Source: Ignavibacteria bacterium
GTDB taxonomy: Bacteria; Bacteroidota; Ignavibacteria; SZUA-365
Direction: 5' to 3'
Length of the DNA stretch: 64,000 nt
Assembly: GCA_016720835.1 (NCBI GenBank)
Contig: JADKJW010000031.1
Coordinates: 315,678 to 379,677, forward strand
Below the pieces are notes generated by a model, which was not told the DNA's origin, made no database searches, and saw only the letters and a program-made list of their open reading frames with translations. The translations under genes were made by a program, and so were the position numbers. Shown here in pieces: positions 1 through 10,800 of the stretch. Positions within the stretch are counted from its first letter, which is position 1; every line of letters starts with the position of its first letter.

Positions 1-101
1 CTCAGAGTATTCATGGTGCGTCGTTTCCTTCGTGAACCTGTTCGTCTGCAATGCGCGCTCCAGCGCCCCACTCACTCCTCCTCACTCCCCGTTCCATTCC
101 G

Positions 102-1082
102 CTATCGCAGCACCATGACCGCCCGCTGTCGCACCATGCCGTCGGACGACACGCGCACGGTATACGCGCCCGCGGGCAGTCCTGCGGTGGGGAAAGAGAG
201 TGACGTGTTTCCGGCCGCATCAGCACGGATCGAACGCGTGCGCACGACGCGACCAAGGGCATCGACGAGCACTGCGTCAACGGGACCTGTGGAAGAAAAA
301 GATGCGTCGATCTGAAACTGACCGGCAGAGGCGCTGACGGGATTCGGGTACGCTGCCGATAGGGTGAAGGACGCGGACGACGTGGCCACGTCCGCGGCGG
401 ACGTGCCCGCGGCGGTGACCTTCATGTTGTCCACGAGCAGTTCTTCGTTCGGCGAGGACATGTCCCAGAGGTACACTCCCACGGTGCCCGAAGCGAAGGT
501 CTGGTCGAAAATGGCGCCGCCCGGCAAGGCCTGGCCGTCGAAGTAAAATGTGAAGTGCGGACCGACGGCCTTGACCGCCAGCGTGTGCCAGCCGCTCTCG
601 GTGGGAATGCCCCCGGGAATCTGTGCGGGGGTCCAGTCCTTCAGCGAAATCGGCATCGAGGGATTGTCGCTCGTGCGCGCGCGGAAGCGCATGCGCTGCG
701 TGCCCGCCGGATTGAAGGCCGCGAGGAACTGGTAGCCCGAGGAGAGCCCCGCCGGATCGCCGCGGAATTCGATGCCGTAATAGATGCCTTCATCCACGGG
801 AATGTAGATCGTGGCTTCATAGGTGAAGTCCGAGAAATTCTTGTTCTCCGCCGAACTTTGCGCGACATTTCCGCCTGAGGCCCTGTTCAATAATCTGCCC
901 ACCCAGCCGTCATCGGGCGCCAGCGACGTCTGGAACGGTTCGAGAGCCGTTCCGTTGAAGCCCGCCAACCAGACGTTCTCCGCCGTCCCGTTCGAGAAAC
1001 GCTCCTGAAAAAGAATCTGCTGGCCGTTCGCAATGGATGCGGTGAAAACACAAAGAACGCACAGACGGAAGAAAGAGATCAT
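102..1082 (-). CDS. Secreted T9SS surface protein with a laminin-G/concanavalin-like domain
   Basis: This 326-residue protein is probably exported and anchored or released by the type IX secretion system. Residues 1-20 form a signal peptide (hydrophobic stretch, cleavage near NGQQ). Residues 25-220 read as a jelly-roll fold of the DUF1080/concanavalin type (repeated F..F.YEATIYIP, YGIEFRGD, GWHTLAVKAVG and FYFDGQ strands). Residues 240-326 are a type A sorting domain: LSAAYPNPVS, then LGRVVRT, then LPAGAYTVRVSSDG and a final short strand. The ATG at 1080-1082 follows a GGAG-type ribosome site. The ligand is unknown; a carbohydrate- or protein-binding role is inference from the fold. It stands alone, facing away from the macroglobulin genes. 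Confidence 0.85.
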   Translation of the reverse strand: MISFFRLCVLCVFTASIANGQQILFQERFSNGTAENVWLAGFNGTALEPFQTSLAPDDGWVGRLLNRASGGNVAQSSAENKNFSDFTYEATIYIPVDEGIYYGIEFRGDPAGLSSGYQFLAAFNPAGTQRMRFRARTSDNPSMPISLKDWTPAQIPGGIPTESGWHTLAVKAVGPHFTFYFDGQALPGGAIFDQTFASGTVGVYLWDMSSPNEELLVDNMKVTAAGTSAADVATSSASFTLSAAYPNPVSASAGQFQIDASFSSTGPVDAVLVDALGRVVRTRSIRADAAGNTSLSFPTAGLPAGAYTVRVSSDGMVRQRAVMVLR

Positions 1083-1549
1083 GACGATTCTCCTGCGTGG
1101 ATGAATTTCTGCAAAAGAAAGTACAAACGAATGCGGAAAGGCGAAACAGGCGGGCGGAAGGAACTCGCGAACGGACGCAGAATCGCCGAAATGCAGAAAA
1201 CCCGCCGGTGGGCGGGATTTCTGCTGATGAGAGGAGCCTGCCGGGGGTGAGAGCCCCGTTGAGGCCGACGATGAGGAAGAATCAATCCATCACGACAAGA
1301 AAATAGCGAAATCCATGCCAGAGAGCATAATCGGCGTAATCGATTCCTTTTGAAGAAGATACAGCTATATCGTGCGAAATTTTTGCATGCTTCTTTCCTG
1401 AAATTGCTGCAATTTGCATCGCCCATGGGGTGTTTGCCGCGACCGGACAGATTCTTCCCCAAAAAAACCGGGAACATTTTCGCGCGAGCCGAGTTCAATC
1501 CATTACAACCAAGCCGTCGAAGTCGGCATCCCTTCACCAAAGAAGGATC
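1083..1549. other. Intergenic region, divergent promoters
   Basis: About 470 bases separate the minus-strand T9SS gene from the plus-strand macroglobulin gene. No convincing coding sequence is present. It holds an intrinsic-terminator-like hairpin on the minus strand (1197-1216) and a 16-base sequence at 1109-1124 (ctgcaaaagaaagtac) that equals one arm of the palindrome at 63839-63870. The rest should contain the two divergent promoters, which I could not place with confidence. Confidence 0.5.
1197..1216 (-). terminator. Intrinsic terminator-like hairpin on the minus strand
   Basis: The arms cccgcc (1201-1206) and ggcggg (1211-1216) pair perfectly around a four-base loop. On the minus strand the stem is followed by TTTT. 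No minus-strand gene ends here, so it may terminate a short leader transcript or act as an attenuator upstream of the gene at 102-1082. Confidence 0.35.
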
Positions 1550-1555
1550 ATGATC

Positions 1556-4500
1556 ATGCGCACGACCATTCGTTTCGTGGCACTGCTCCTGGCTACGGCC
1601 GCCATCGCCGCCGTGCTGCCCGCGCTGTACAGCTCGATGTCGGAATCACACTCTCTCGAGGGATCAACCATGAAACAGGACTCCTATCCCGAGCTGTGGA
1701 AAAAAGTGGACGAGGCGATACGCGAGGGAAAACCGCGTACCGCTCTCGACATCGTCGAGAAAATCTACAAGCAGGCCAAGGCCGAACGCAACGCGGTGCA
1801 GACCGTCAAAGCCGTCGCGTTCCGCGTCGCCCTCCGAGCCGAGACGAACGAGGACGGGGAAATCATCCTGGTCCGCGATATCGAAAAGGAAATCCCCGAC
1901 GTCCGCGAGCCGGCGAAGTCCATCTTCCATTCCATGCTCGGCGAAATGTACTGGAGCTACTATCAACAGCATCAATGGGAGATCTCGAGCCGCACGGTGA
2001 CGGCCGACTCCGCGTCCGACGACCTGCGCACCTGGGACGCGAAAAAACTCTTCGAAGCCACCAAAAGACATTACCTCGCCTCGCTCGCGCCCGCCGCCGA
2101 GCTGCAGCGCGTGCCGCTCGCCGATGTAAAGGACCTGCTCATCGACGGCTTCAACGGCGACGCATACCGGACTTCCGTGTATGATATTCTCGCGCATCGC
2201 GCGGTGGACTTCTTCGCCGACGACCGCGGCAATCTTCCCAAACCCACGCGCGAATTCGAGGTCACCACGCTCGACGCCCTCGCGTCGGCGGAGCAGTTCG
2301 CGCAGCACCGCTTCGAGACGCCCGATTCCAGCGACAACACCTGGGTGGCCCTCGAACTGTACCAGCACCTGCTCCGCGCCCATCTGCGCGACCGGGCGCC
2401 CGACGCGCTCGTGGACCTCGATCTCGACCGCCTCGCCTTCGCGCGTCGCATCACCTACCACGATGAGAAGGACACCGCGTACGTCGACGCCCTCACCGCG
2501 CTCGCCGCGCGCCATCAGGCGCACGCCATCTCCGCGGAGGTCGGTTACCGCATCGCGCAGTACCAGTACGACCGCGGCGACTACGTCAACGCGCTCGCCC
2601 GCTGCGACCGCGAAATCGCGCGGCACGGACAGCAACGCGGCGGCGTGAACTGCACGAACCTCCGCGCGCAGATCCTCGCGAAGGAGATCGATTACGCGGT
2701 GGAGAGCACCGTCGCGCCCGAGACCCCCATCCTCGCGGCGGTGACGTATCGCAACCTTCCGCGCGTGTATTGCCGCATCCTGCCCGACGAGATCGATGAC
2801 GAAGATCCCCGCCGTCCGCGCTCCGCGGAGGAGCGCATGCGCGCCCTGCTGAAGCGGAAAACCCTGCAGGCCTGGTCGGCGGCGCTGCCCGACGCGAAGG
2901 ACTACAAGACGCACGTGGCGGACATCGCCGCGCCGGCGATGCCGATCGGCACCTACGTGCTCGTGATGAGCGCGCGCGAGGATTTTTCGCTGACGAACAA
3001 CCGCCTCGCCGTCGGCCCGCTGCGCGTCACGCGGCTGAGCCTGCAGAGCCAGCAGCTGCTCGACTGCACGCACCTGTTCTGGATCCGCGAGGCCGACAAC
3101 GGCGCGCCGCTCGGCGACGTGACCGCGAAACTCTCCATGCGCCGCTGGAATTCCTCGAACTACAAGTACGAGAAGATCCCGTTCCGCGACATGGTGTCCG
3201 ACAGGAACGGCCGCGTGAAGCTCGAGCCCGGCAGCGCGCGCGACTATCTCTACGTGACGCTCGAGCGCGGCGGCGACCGGCTCGCGCTCGACGAGGGTTT
3301 CTACCCCTGCACGCGCAATCCACCGGACAGCAAGCTGCGGACGATCTTCTTCACCGATCGCGGCCTGTACCGTCCGGGACAGACGGTGTTCTTCAAGGGC
3401 CTCACCGTGCGCTACGACGCCGATCAGGTGGGGCGCAGCGCCGCGAAGGGCGTGCAGAGCACGGTGGACTTCCTCGACGCGAACTACCAGAAAATCGCCT
3501 CGCAGTCCTTCACCACCAACGAATTCGGCAGCTTCCAGGGCACCTTCACCGTGCCGACCGGTGTGCTGACGGGGACCATGACGCTGCGCTCCCAGCACGG
3601 CAGCGTGCAGATCCAGGTGGAGGAGTACAAGCGGCCGAAATTCGAAGTGACCTTCGAGGCCGCCAAAGGCACCTTCAAACTCTACGACAACATCACGGTG
3701 AAGGGCAACGCGAAAGCGTACGCCGGCGCGAATATCGACGGCGCCGCGGTGACGTACCGCGTCGTGCGGCAGGCGCGTTATCCCTTCTGGTGCTGGTGGT
3801 GGCGCAACCAGCCGCGCTCCGAAACCAAGGAGATCGCGCACGGCATCACGAAAACCGCCGCGGATGGCACCTTCGAAATCACCTTCCCGGCGTTGCCGGA
3901 CAAGTCGGTGCAGAAGAGCACGCTCCCGGTGTTCAGCTACGCGGTCACCGCCGATGTGACCGACATGAGCGGCGAGACGCGCAGCGGCGCCACGACGGTT
4001 TCCGTCGGCTACACCGCCATCGTGCTGAGCGCCGTGCTTCCGCCCGTGCTCGACGCGAATGTCCCCGCCATCGCCGTCTTTGCTTCCACCAACCTGAACG
4101 GCTCGCCCGTGACGGCCCGCGGCACCGTGCTCGTCGAGAAACTGCGCAATCCCGCGCGCGTGCTTCGCGAGCGCCTGCTGCCGCAGCCCGACCAGTTCGC
4201 GATGAGCCGCGAGGAATTCAAGCGCGCTTTCCCGAACGACGTGTGGAAGGACGAGAACATCGAGGACACCTGGCCCGTGGAAAAGACCGCGGTCAGACAG
4301 GAGTTCTCGACGAACGCGGCCGGACAGGACACCGTCAGTCTCAAAGACCTCGAACCCGGCCGCTACCGCGTCACGCTCACAGCGAAGGATCCCTCGGGCG
4401 AGACGCTCACGCTGAAGCAGTTCTTCACCGCCTACGCTTCGGACGCGAAGGAGCCCGCGACGACGGAAGGCTCCGTGCTCATCCCCGTCGCGGTGACGGG

Positions 4501-5164
4501 ACAGCCGGGCACGAAGGCCACGGTGATCTTCGGCACCTCATTTTCGGATGCGCGTATCCTGTATCAGGTGGAGCGCCGCGGCGTCATCACCGAGGAGCGC
4601 TGGCTGAAGATGAGCGGCGAGCAGCGGGCCTTCTCCGTGCCGATCCGCGAGGAGGACCGCGGGGGATTCACGCTGCGCTTCTCGCTGGTGAAGAACCGGA
4701 GGATCTACTCCGAGGAAGCCTACATCGCCGTGCCGTGGACGAACAAGGAACTGAAGATCACCACGTCGGTATTCCGCGACAAGATGCTGCCCGGCTCCAA
4801 AGAAGAATGGCGTCTCTCCGTGAAGGGCGAAAACGCCGAGGCCATCGCGGCGGAACTCGTCGCGGCGATGTACGACGCCTCGCTCGACGCCATCCGCGGG
4901 CACTGGTGGGAATCGCTCGCCTGGCCCACGTGGTACACGCAGGCGCGCATGAGTACGCACGCCTTCGGCACCAGTACGGCATCGATGCACGATTTCGATC
5001 TGAACCCGTATCCGGGCTCCTGGTCGCTGAGCTACCCGCGCCTCAACCTCTTCCTCCTCGACGACGGCGGCTGGTACGGCCGCGGTCGCAGATACCGCAT
5101 GATGGCGAAGAGCGGCATGATGAACGAAGCCGCGGCGCCATGGCAGCGCAGCGTGAACTCATGA
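1556..5164 (+). CDS. Alpha-2-macroglobulin family protein, N-terminal part (first tandem copy)
   Basis: This is the N-terminal 1202 residues of a bacterial alpha-2-macroglobulin, an extracytoplasmic protease trap. The ATG at 1556 is preferred over 1550 because its spacing from the AGAAGG site is better. Residues 1-25 are a Sec signal peptide without a lipobox Cys. Residues 30-560 are an alpha-helical region. From about residue 595 beta-sandwich MG domains begin, with the characteristic MG2 motif TDRGLYRPGQTVFFKG (about nt 3352-3399) and EEYKRPKFEV. The reading frame ends at a TGA at 5162-5164 inside the linker. The next frame (+1 of the window) then reads a Lys/Glu- and Pro-rich linker from 5161 to about 5283, after which the original frame resumes. 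Two compensating single-base indels would restore one protein of about 2020 residues with the next entry. Sequence error or real breakage cannot be told apart here. Confidence 0.8.
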   Translation: MRTTIRFVALLLATAAIAAVLPALYSSMSESHSLEGSTMKQDSYPELWKKVDEAIREGKPRTALDIVEKIYKQAKAERNAVQTVKAVAFRVALRAETNEDGEIILVRDIEKEIPDVREPAKSIFHSMLGEMYWSYYQQHQWEISSRTVTADSASDDLRTWDAKKLFEATKRHYLASLAPAAELQRVPLADVKDLLIDGFNGDAYRTSVYDILAHRAVDFFADDRGNLPKPTREFEVTTLDALASAEQFAQHRFETPDSSDNTWVALELYQHLLRAHLRDRAPDALVDLDLDRLAFARRITYHDEKDTAYVDALTALAARHQAHAISAEVGYRIAQYQYDRGDYVNALARCDREIARHGQQRGGVNCTNLRAQILAKEIDYAVESTVAPETPILAAVTYRNLPRVYCRILPDEIDDEDPRRPRSAEERMRALLKRKTLQAWSAALPDAKDYKTHVADIAAPAMPIGTYVLVMSAREDFSLTNNRLAVGPLRVTRLSLQSQQLLDCTHLFWIREADNGAPLGDVTAKLSMRRWNSSNYKYEKIPFRDMVSDRNGRVKLEPGSARDYLYVTLERGGDRLALDEGFYPCTRNPPDSKLRTIFFTDRGLYRPGQTVFFKGLTVRYDADQVGRSAAKGVQSTVDFLDANYQKIASQSFTTNEFGSFQGTFTVPTGVLTGTMTLRSQHGSVQIQVEEYKRPKFEVTFEAAKGTFKLYDNITVKGNAKAYAGANIDGAAVTYRVVRQARYPFWCWWWRNQPRSETKEIAHGITKTAADGTFEITFPALPDKSVQKSTLPVFSYAVTADVTDMSGETRSGATTVSVGYTAIVLSAVLPPVLDANVPAIAVFASTNLNGSPVTARGTVLVEKLRNPARVLRERLLPQPDQFAMSREEFKRAFPNDVWKDENIEDTWPVEKTAVRQEFSTNAAGQDTVSLKDLEPGRYRVTLTAKDPSGETLTLKQFFTAYASDAKEPATTEGSVLIPVAVTGQPGTKATVIFGTSFSDARILYQVERRGVITEERWLKMSGEQRAFSVPIREEDRGGFTLRFSLVKNRRIYSEEAYIAVPWTNKELKITTSVFRDKMLPGSKEEWRLSVKGENAEAIAAELVAAMYDASLDAIRGHWWESLAWPTWYTQARMSTHAFGTSTASMHDFDLNPYPGSWSLSYPRLNLFLLDDGGWYGRGRRYRMMAKSGMMNEAAAPWQRSVNS

Positions 5165-5287
5165 TGACGGCCGACGCCGTCGGCGGCGCCAAGGAGGAAC
5201 GCGACGAGAAGAAGAAGGACGGCGCCGCGCCGCCTCCGCCTCCCGGCGCTCCGCGCGAAGACAAACCCAAAGAAGACGTCTCCGGGC

Positions 5288-7621
5288 GTGAAGGCGCGGA
5301 CGAACTTCAACGAGACGGCGTTCTTCTTCCCGCAGCTGCGGACGGACGAGTCGGGCGGCATCACGCTGGCCTTCACGATGCCGGAGGCGCTCACGCGCTG
5401 GCGCTTCATGGCCTTCGCGCACACGCCGGACATGAAGACCGGCATGCTGCAGAAGTTCGCCGTCACGCAGAAGGAACTCATGGTGGTGCCGAACGCCCCG
5501 CGCTTCCTGCGCGAAAGCGACGTCATCGTCTTCCCGGTCAAGATCACCAACCTCGCCGACCGCGACCTCGCCGGCACGGCGAAGCTCCAGATCTTCGACG
5601 CGCTCACCATGCAGCCGCTGGATGCGGAGTTCAAACTCGCCGATGCGGAGAAGTCCTTCAGCACCATCAAAGGCCAGAGCACCAGCGTGAGCTGGCAGTT
5701 GAAGGTGCCCGAAGGCCTCTCGGCCATCGTGTACCGCGTGGTGGCGAAGTCCGGCGATTACTCGGACGGGGAAGAGGCGCCGCTGCCCGTGCTGCCGAAC
5801 CGCATGCTGGTCACCGAGACCATGCCGCTCAACGTGCGCGGCAACTCCTCCCGCACGTACACGTTCGAGAAGCTCGTGAACGCGGGCTCGTCGAAAACGC
5901 TGCGGCATCAGGCCTTGACGCTCGAGATGACCTCGCATCCGGCCTGGTACGCCGTGCAGGCGCTGCCGTACCTGCAGGAGTTCCCGTACGAGTGCTCGGA
6001 ACAGAGCTTCAACCGCCTCTACGCGAACAGTATCGCCCAGCACCTCGTCAACTCGAGCCCCAAGATCAAGCGCGTCTTCGAATCGTGGAAGGGCACGGAC
6101 GCATTGGTCTCGAATCTCGAGAAGAATCAGGAACTGAAATCCCTGCTGCTGCAGGAGACGCCATGGGTGATGCAGGGCAAGGACGAAGGCGAGCGGAAGA
6201 AGCGCATCGCGCTGCTCTTCGACCTCAACACGATGGCAAACAACCTCGAGTCCGCGCTGCGCCGTCTCGAGAAGGCGCAGGGCTCGAACGGCGGCTTCCC
6301 GTGGTTCCCCGGCATGCCCGAGAGCCGCTACATCACGCAGTACATCGTGGCGGGCTTCGGGCACCTGCGCGAACTCGGCATCGACGTGTCGGAGCCGCGC
6401 ATCAAGCGCATGGTGGAGCGCGCGGTGACGTACTGCGATCAGGACATGCGCTACGACTACGAGCGGCTGAAGGCGACGCCGGGCTTCAACCCGAAGCTCG
6501 ATCACCTCGGCTACACCGAGATCCAGTACCTGTACGCGCGCAGCTACTTCGTCAAGCAGGAGATGCCGAAGGAATGCGTCGAGGCCTTCGAGTTCTGGAA
6601 GACGCAGGCGCGGCGCTACTGGCTGGGCAAGGGCCTGATGTGCGAAGGGCAGCTGGCGCTGGCGTTCTTCCGCTTCGACGAGAAGAAGATCGCGCTCGAA
6701 GTCCTCGCCTCGCTCAAGGAGCGCGCGCTGCAGAACGACGAGATGGGCATGTACTGGAAGCAGAACGGCGGCTGGTGGTGGTATCAGGCGCCGATCGAGA
6801 CGCAGGCCGTGCTGGTGGAAGCGTTCGATGAAATCGCGAACGACAAGCTGGCGGTGGAGGAGATGAAGATCTGGCTGCTGAAGCAGAAGCAGGTGCAGGA
6901 CTGGCGCACCACCGTCGCCACGGCGGACGCCTGCTACGCGCTGCTGCGCCGGGGCGCGGACCTGATCTCGTCGGACAAGCTGGTGGAAGTGACGCTCGGC
7001 GGAAAGAACGTGACGCCGGTGCAGGGCGACGGGACGAAGGTGGAGGCGGGGACGGGCTACTACAAGCTCTCGTACAACCGCACGGAAGTGAAGCCGGAGA
7101 TGGGCCGGGTGACGGTGAAGAAGACGGACGAGGGGATCGCGTGGGGCTGCGTGTACTGGCAGTACTTCGAGCAGCTCGACAAGATCACGCCGGCAAAGAC
7201 GCCGCTGCAGATCGAGAAGAAGCTGTACAAGCAGGTGAACACCGACCAGGGCCTCGTGCTGGAGCCGATCACGGAGAACAGCCCGCTGAAGGTGGGCGAC
7301 ATCCTGAAGACGCGCGTGGAGATCCGTGTGGACCGCGACATGGAGTACGTGCACATGAAGGACATGCGCGGCGCGGGCTTCGACCTGATCAACCAGCTCT
7401 CGCGCTACAACTGGCAGGGGCGTCTCGGCTACTACGAGGCGCCGAAGGACGCGTCGGTGAACTTCTTCATCTACTGGCTTCCGAAGGGCGTGCACGTGTT
7501 CGAGTACGCGCTGCGGGTCTCGCACGCGGGCGTGTTCTCGAACGGCATCTCGACGATCCAGTGCATGTACGCCCCCGAGTTCGCCGCCCACACCCAGGGC
7601 TTCACCGTGACGGTCAAATAA
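5288..7621 (+). CDS. Alpha-2-macroglobulin family protein, C-terminal part with thioester domain (first tandem copy)
   Basis: This 777-residue open frame is in the same frame as the preceding entry and almost certainly belongs to the same protein. The GTG at 5288 is just the first possible start after the break and has no ribosome site. It opens with the A2M family domain (TNFNETAFFFPQLRTDESGG, then FTMPEALTRWRF). The thioester domain follows, with the CSEQ motif at nt 5993-6004, which in this family forms the reactive Cys-Gln thioester that captures proteases. The alpha-toroid (residues about 230-560) includes NGGFPWFPGMPESRYI, and the C terminus is the receptor-binding-like sandwich ending GFTVTVK. 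Compared with the second copy (Q-P-K-E-D-L-S-G), the first copy has ccgggcg where the second has ccggcg near 5283-5287, that is one extra G. An intrinsic terminator follows at 7650. Confidence 0.8.
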   Translation: MKARTNFNETAFFFPQLRTDESGGITLAFTMPEALTRWRFMAFAHTPDMKTGMLQKFAVTQKELMVVPNAPRFLRESDVIVFPVKITNLADRDLAGTAKLQIFDALTMQPLDAEFKLADAEKSFSTIKGQSTSVSWQLKVPEGLSAIVYRVVAKSGDYSDGEEAPLPVLPNRMLVTETMPLNVRGNSSRTYTFEKLVNAGSSKTLRHQALTLEMTSHPAWYAVQALPYLQEFPYECSEQSFNRLYANSIAQHLVNSSPKIKRVFESWKGTDALVSNLEKNQELKSLLLQETPWVMQGKDEGERKKRIALLFDLNTMANNLESALRRLEKAQGSNGGFPWFPGMPESRYITQYIVAGFGHLRELGIDVSEPRIKRMVERAVTYCDQDMRYDYERLKATPGFNPKLDHLGYTEIQYLYARSYFVKQEMPKECVEAFEFWKTQARRYWLGKGLMCEGQLALAFFRFDEKKIALEVLASLKERALQNDEMGMYWKQNGGWWWYQAPIETQAVLVEAFDEIANDKLAVEEMKIWLLKQKQVQDWRTTVATADACYALLRRGADLISSDKLVEVTLGGKNVTPVQGDGTKVEAGTGYYKLSYNRTEVKPEMGRVTVKKTDEGIAWGCVYWQYFEQLDKITPAKTPLQIEKKLYKQVNTDQGLVLEPITENSPLKVGDILKTRVEIRVDRDMEYVHMKDMRGAGFDLINQLSRYNWQGRLGYYEAPKDASVNFFIYWLPKGVHVFEYALRVSHAGVFSNGISTIQCMYAPEFAAHTQGFTVTVK

Positions 7622-7649
7622 ACGATCACCTGCATTCATGCAGAACACC

Positions 7650-7681
7650 GAGGGACGGAGCAATCCGTCCCTCGTTACTTT
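7650..7681 (+). terminator. Intrinsic terminator after the first macroglobulin gene
   Basis: A perfect 10-bp stem (gagggacgga, 7650-7659, with 7664-7673) closes a GCAA tetraloop and is followed by gttacttt. It lies 29 bases after the TAA of the first macroglobulin copy, so the two copies are probably separate transcripts. Confidence 0.75.
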
Positions 7682-7843
7682 CCGGCCTGCCGCCGTGTCA
7701 ATGAAGCAGACGGGCTGCACCCGCACGCGCTGACCGTGACGGCCCGATCCGACTCCCTGTGATAAACGGATTTCTTTCTCTACTATTGTCAGGGTTATTC
7801 ACGCATCGATCGTACGCGCCTCGAGTACTCGAAGGAAGCCACC

Positions 7844-10800
7844 ATGCGACGCACCTGCCTTGTTCTTGCCGTCCTCTTGACCGTCAGCTCCTGCGCGGTA
7901 CAGACGGTCCTTCGCGACCCGGGAATGTCTTCAGCGCCGGCCAATGGCTTGACGCGCACGGAGGAATCCTACACAGAAATATGGAAGGCAGTGGATGAAG
8001 CGATGAAGAGCGGGAAACCCCGTACCGCGCTCGAGATTGTCGAGACGATATACACGCGGGCCGTGTCGGAACGGAATACGGTGCAGATCGTCAAGTCCGT
8101 GTCTCACCGTGTTGCGCTCCGCGCCGAGTTGAACGAGGACGGGGAACTCCTGCTCGTTCGCGATCTGGAGGCGGAGATTCGGATTTCCGGAGACCTGCCG
8201 GCGGCGATATTCCATTCCATGCTCGGGCAGTTCTACTGGACGTATTATCAACAGCATCAGCGCGAAATATCCGGGCCGAACGGCGACAACGGACACGGCC
8301 TCTGGAGACTTCCGCACCTGGGATGCGAGGAAGCTCTTCGAGGCCGCGAAAATACACTACCTCGCGTCGCTGCGCACCGCGGCCCTTCTGCAGCGCGTGC
8401 CGCTCTCGGACGTAAAGGACCTGCTGGTTACAGGGTACAACAGCGATGCGTACCGGAGCGACGCATACCGGACATCGGCGTACGATATTCTCGCGCATCG
8501 CGCGGTGGAATTCTTCGCCGACGGCCGCACCGGGCTTCCGTCCGCGTCGGGCGAGTTCGGGTTCGAGACCCTCGACGGGTTGCTCCCCACATTGCAGTTC
8601 GTTGAGCAGCGCCTCGAGCCGTCCGACTCCAGCGACAACGCCCGGATCGCCCTCGGCCTGTACAGGCATCTGCTGCGCGCGCATCTGGGCGATGCCGGGC
8701 CGGACGCGCTCGTGGATCTCGATCTCCTCCGCCTGGACTTCGCGCGGCGCATCACCCGGCATGACAACAAGGATACCGCATACTTCGGAGCGCTCGTGGA
8801 GCTGTATCTCCGCCACGCATCGGCATCCATCTCCGCCGAAGTGGGGTACCGCATGGCGCAGTATCACTACGACCGTGGTGATTATCCCGCAGCGCTCGCA
8901 ATCTGCGAACGAGAAATTGAACGATTCCCGGATTCCCGCGGAGGCGTGCATAGCGAAAATCTCCGAGCGAAAATCCTCACGAAGGAGTTGGACTTCTTTG
9001 TCGAAAAATCCGTGCTCCCCGGCAAGCCGATACTCGTCGCCGTCCGTTACCGTAATCTCTCGCGCGTCTACTGTCGTATCCTGGCGGAGAAACAATACCG
9101 GCAGATGTACGAGCAGTTCGAGCAGAAGGCGCGTACCGAAAGCGTGCGCATTCTGCTCGAATCGAAAATCCTTGAAGAATGGACAGTGGAGTTACCAGGA
9201 GCACAGGATTACCAAAGGCATGTGGTCGATATCGCCGCCCCCTCGATGCCCGTCGGCAACTATATCATGGTCGTGAGTACACGCGAGGACTTTTCGAGAA
9301 CAAAGCCCAACACGCTTGCTGTGTGTGAGTTGCATGTCACAGGATTGAGCATGCAGAGCCAGCACTTGCGGGATCAATCGGATCTGCTGTGGATACGCGA
9401 CGCAGAAAACGGATACTCCTTGCCGGGTGTGACCGCGCACATGTATCATCGCAGGGAGAACTGGTCGATCTCGAAGGTCGAGAAGATTCCGGTCCGTGAT
9501 GCATTGTCGGACTCAAACGGATGCGTCAGACTCGAATTCGGCGCCTCGAACACCTCAATCAATGTCGCGTTGGAATGTAGCGGTGATACGTTCGATCCCG
9601 GAGAGAGTTACCATAAAGCTTCCTCCAAAATACGAGGTGAAACCGCGCGCGGTGTTTTTCACCGACCGCACACTCTACCGTCCAGGACAAACCGTCCTTT
9701 TCAAATGCCTCCTCGTGAACACAGACACGGATCGCACTGACCGGGACGTCGCGACCAATCTGCCGGTGACTGTGGATTTGCAGGATGAGAGATCCCAGAC
9801 TGTCGCGACTGAGAGCTTCATCAGCAATGCATTCGGCAGTGTTCAGGGAAGTTTCCACGTGCCGCAAGGAGCGTTCACCGGTCGCATGACATTGCGCTGC
9901 CAATTCGGCGCTGTGTCGATACGGGTGGAAGAGTACAAACGTCCGAAGTTTGAAGTGGTCATGGAGACCGTCAAGGGAGTGGTCGCATTGGGTGATACTG
10001 TCATCGTCGCCGGAACTGCCAAGGCGTTCTCCGGCGCCATGATCGACCATGCGAAGGTGGTCTACATTGTGGTGCGTCACACGCATTTCGCCTCATGGTA
10101 CTCCTCGGAAAGCGTCTATTCCTCAAGGAACCCTCCACCCCATTCCAGATAACCTCGTCATCTCGCAAGGGACGGTACCTACGGACGCCAAGGGACGATT
10201 CGAGATCACGTTCCCGGCTCTGCCTGATCGCGCCATTCCGCGTGGCATGCAGCCCGTGTTCAGTTACGAGGTCCGTGTCGACGTCACTGATAATGCCGGT
10301 GAGACGCACAGCGGGACGAGCCTCGTGCTCGCCGGCTATTCATCTGTGCTGCTCTCCGCTACGGTGCCCGAATCCTTTGATGTTCACGCGAAGGCTGCTG
10401 TGGCCATCAACTCCACCAACATGAATCATGCTCCCGTTTCCATCCGCGGGAGCGTGTCGGTGGAGAAACTCCGCGTGCCCGACCGGGTGTATCGTCAACG
10501 CATACTGCCGTGGCCTGACCGCTTCGCGATGAGCCGCGAAGAATTCATACGCGCTTTCCCGAACGATGTTTGGAAAGATGAACACATCGAGGACACCTGG
10601 CCTGTGGAGAAAATCGCCATCAGGCAGGATTTCTGGACGAATGCGGCGGGACAGGACACCGTGCAGCTCGCGCAGCTCGAACCCGGACGGTATCGTGTCA
10701 TCGTCTCTGCAAAGGATCCTTCAGGAGACACGCTCCTCCTGAAGTATTTCTTCACTGCCTATTCCGACGACACGAATGCGCCGGCGACGATGGAAGGCTC

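Noticed and set aside
1079..1540. Minus-strand open frame upstream of the first T9SS gene
   Set aside because: It has irregular composition, no ribosome site and no recognisable features, and overlaps the terminator-like hairpin.
5159..7726. A very long open frame antisense to the first macroglobulin
   Set aside because: It is rich in Arg, His, Val and Leu with no motif, and mirrors codon bias of the GC-rich sense gene. Similar shadows occur opposite ftsH, mnmG, the kinases and the second macroglobulin.
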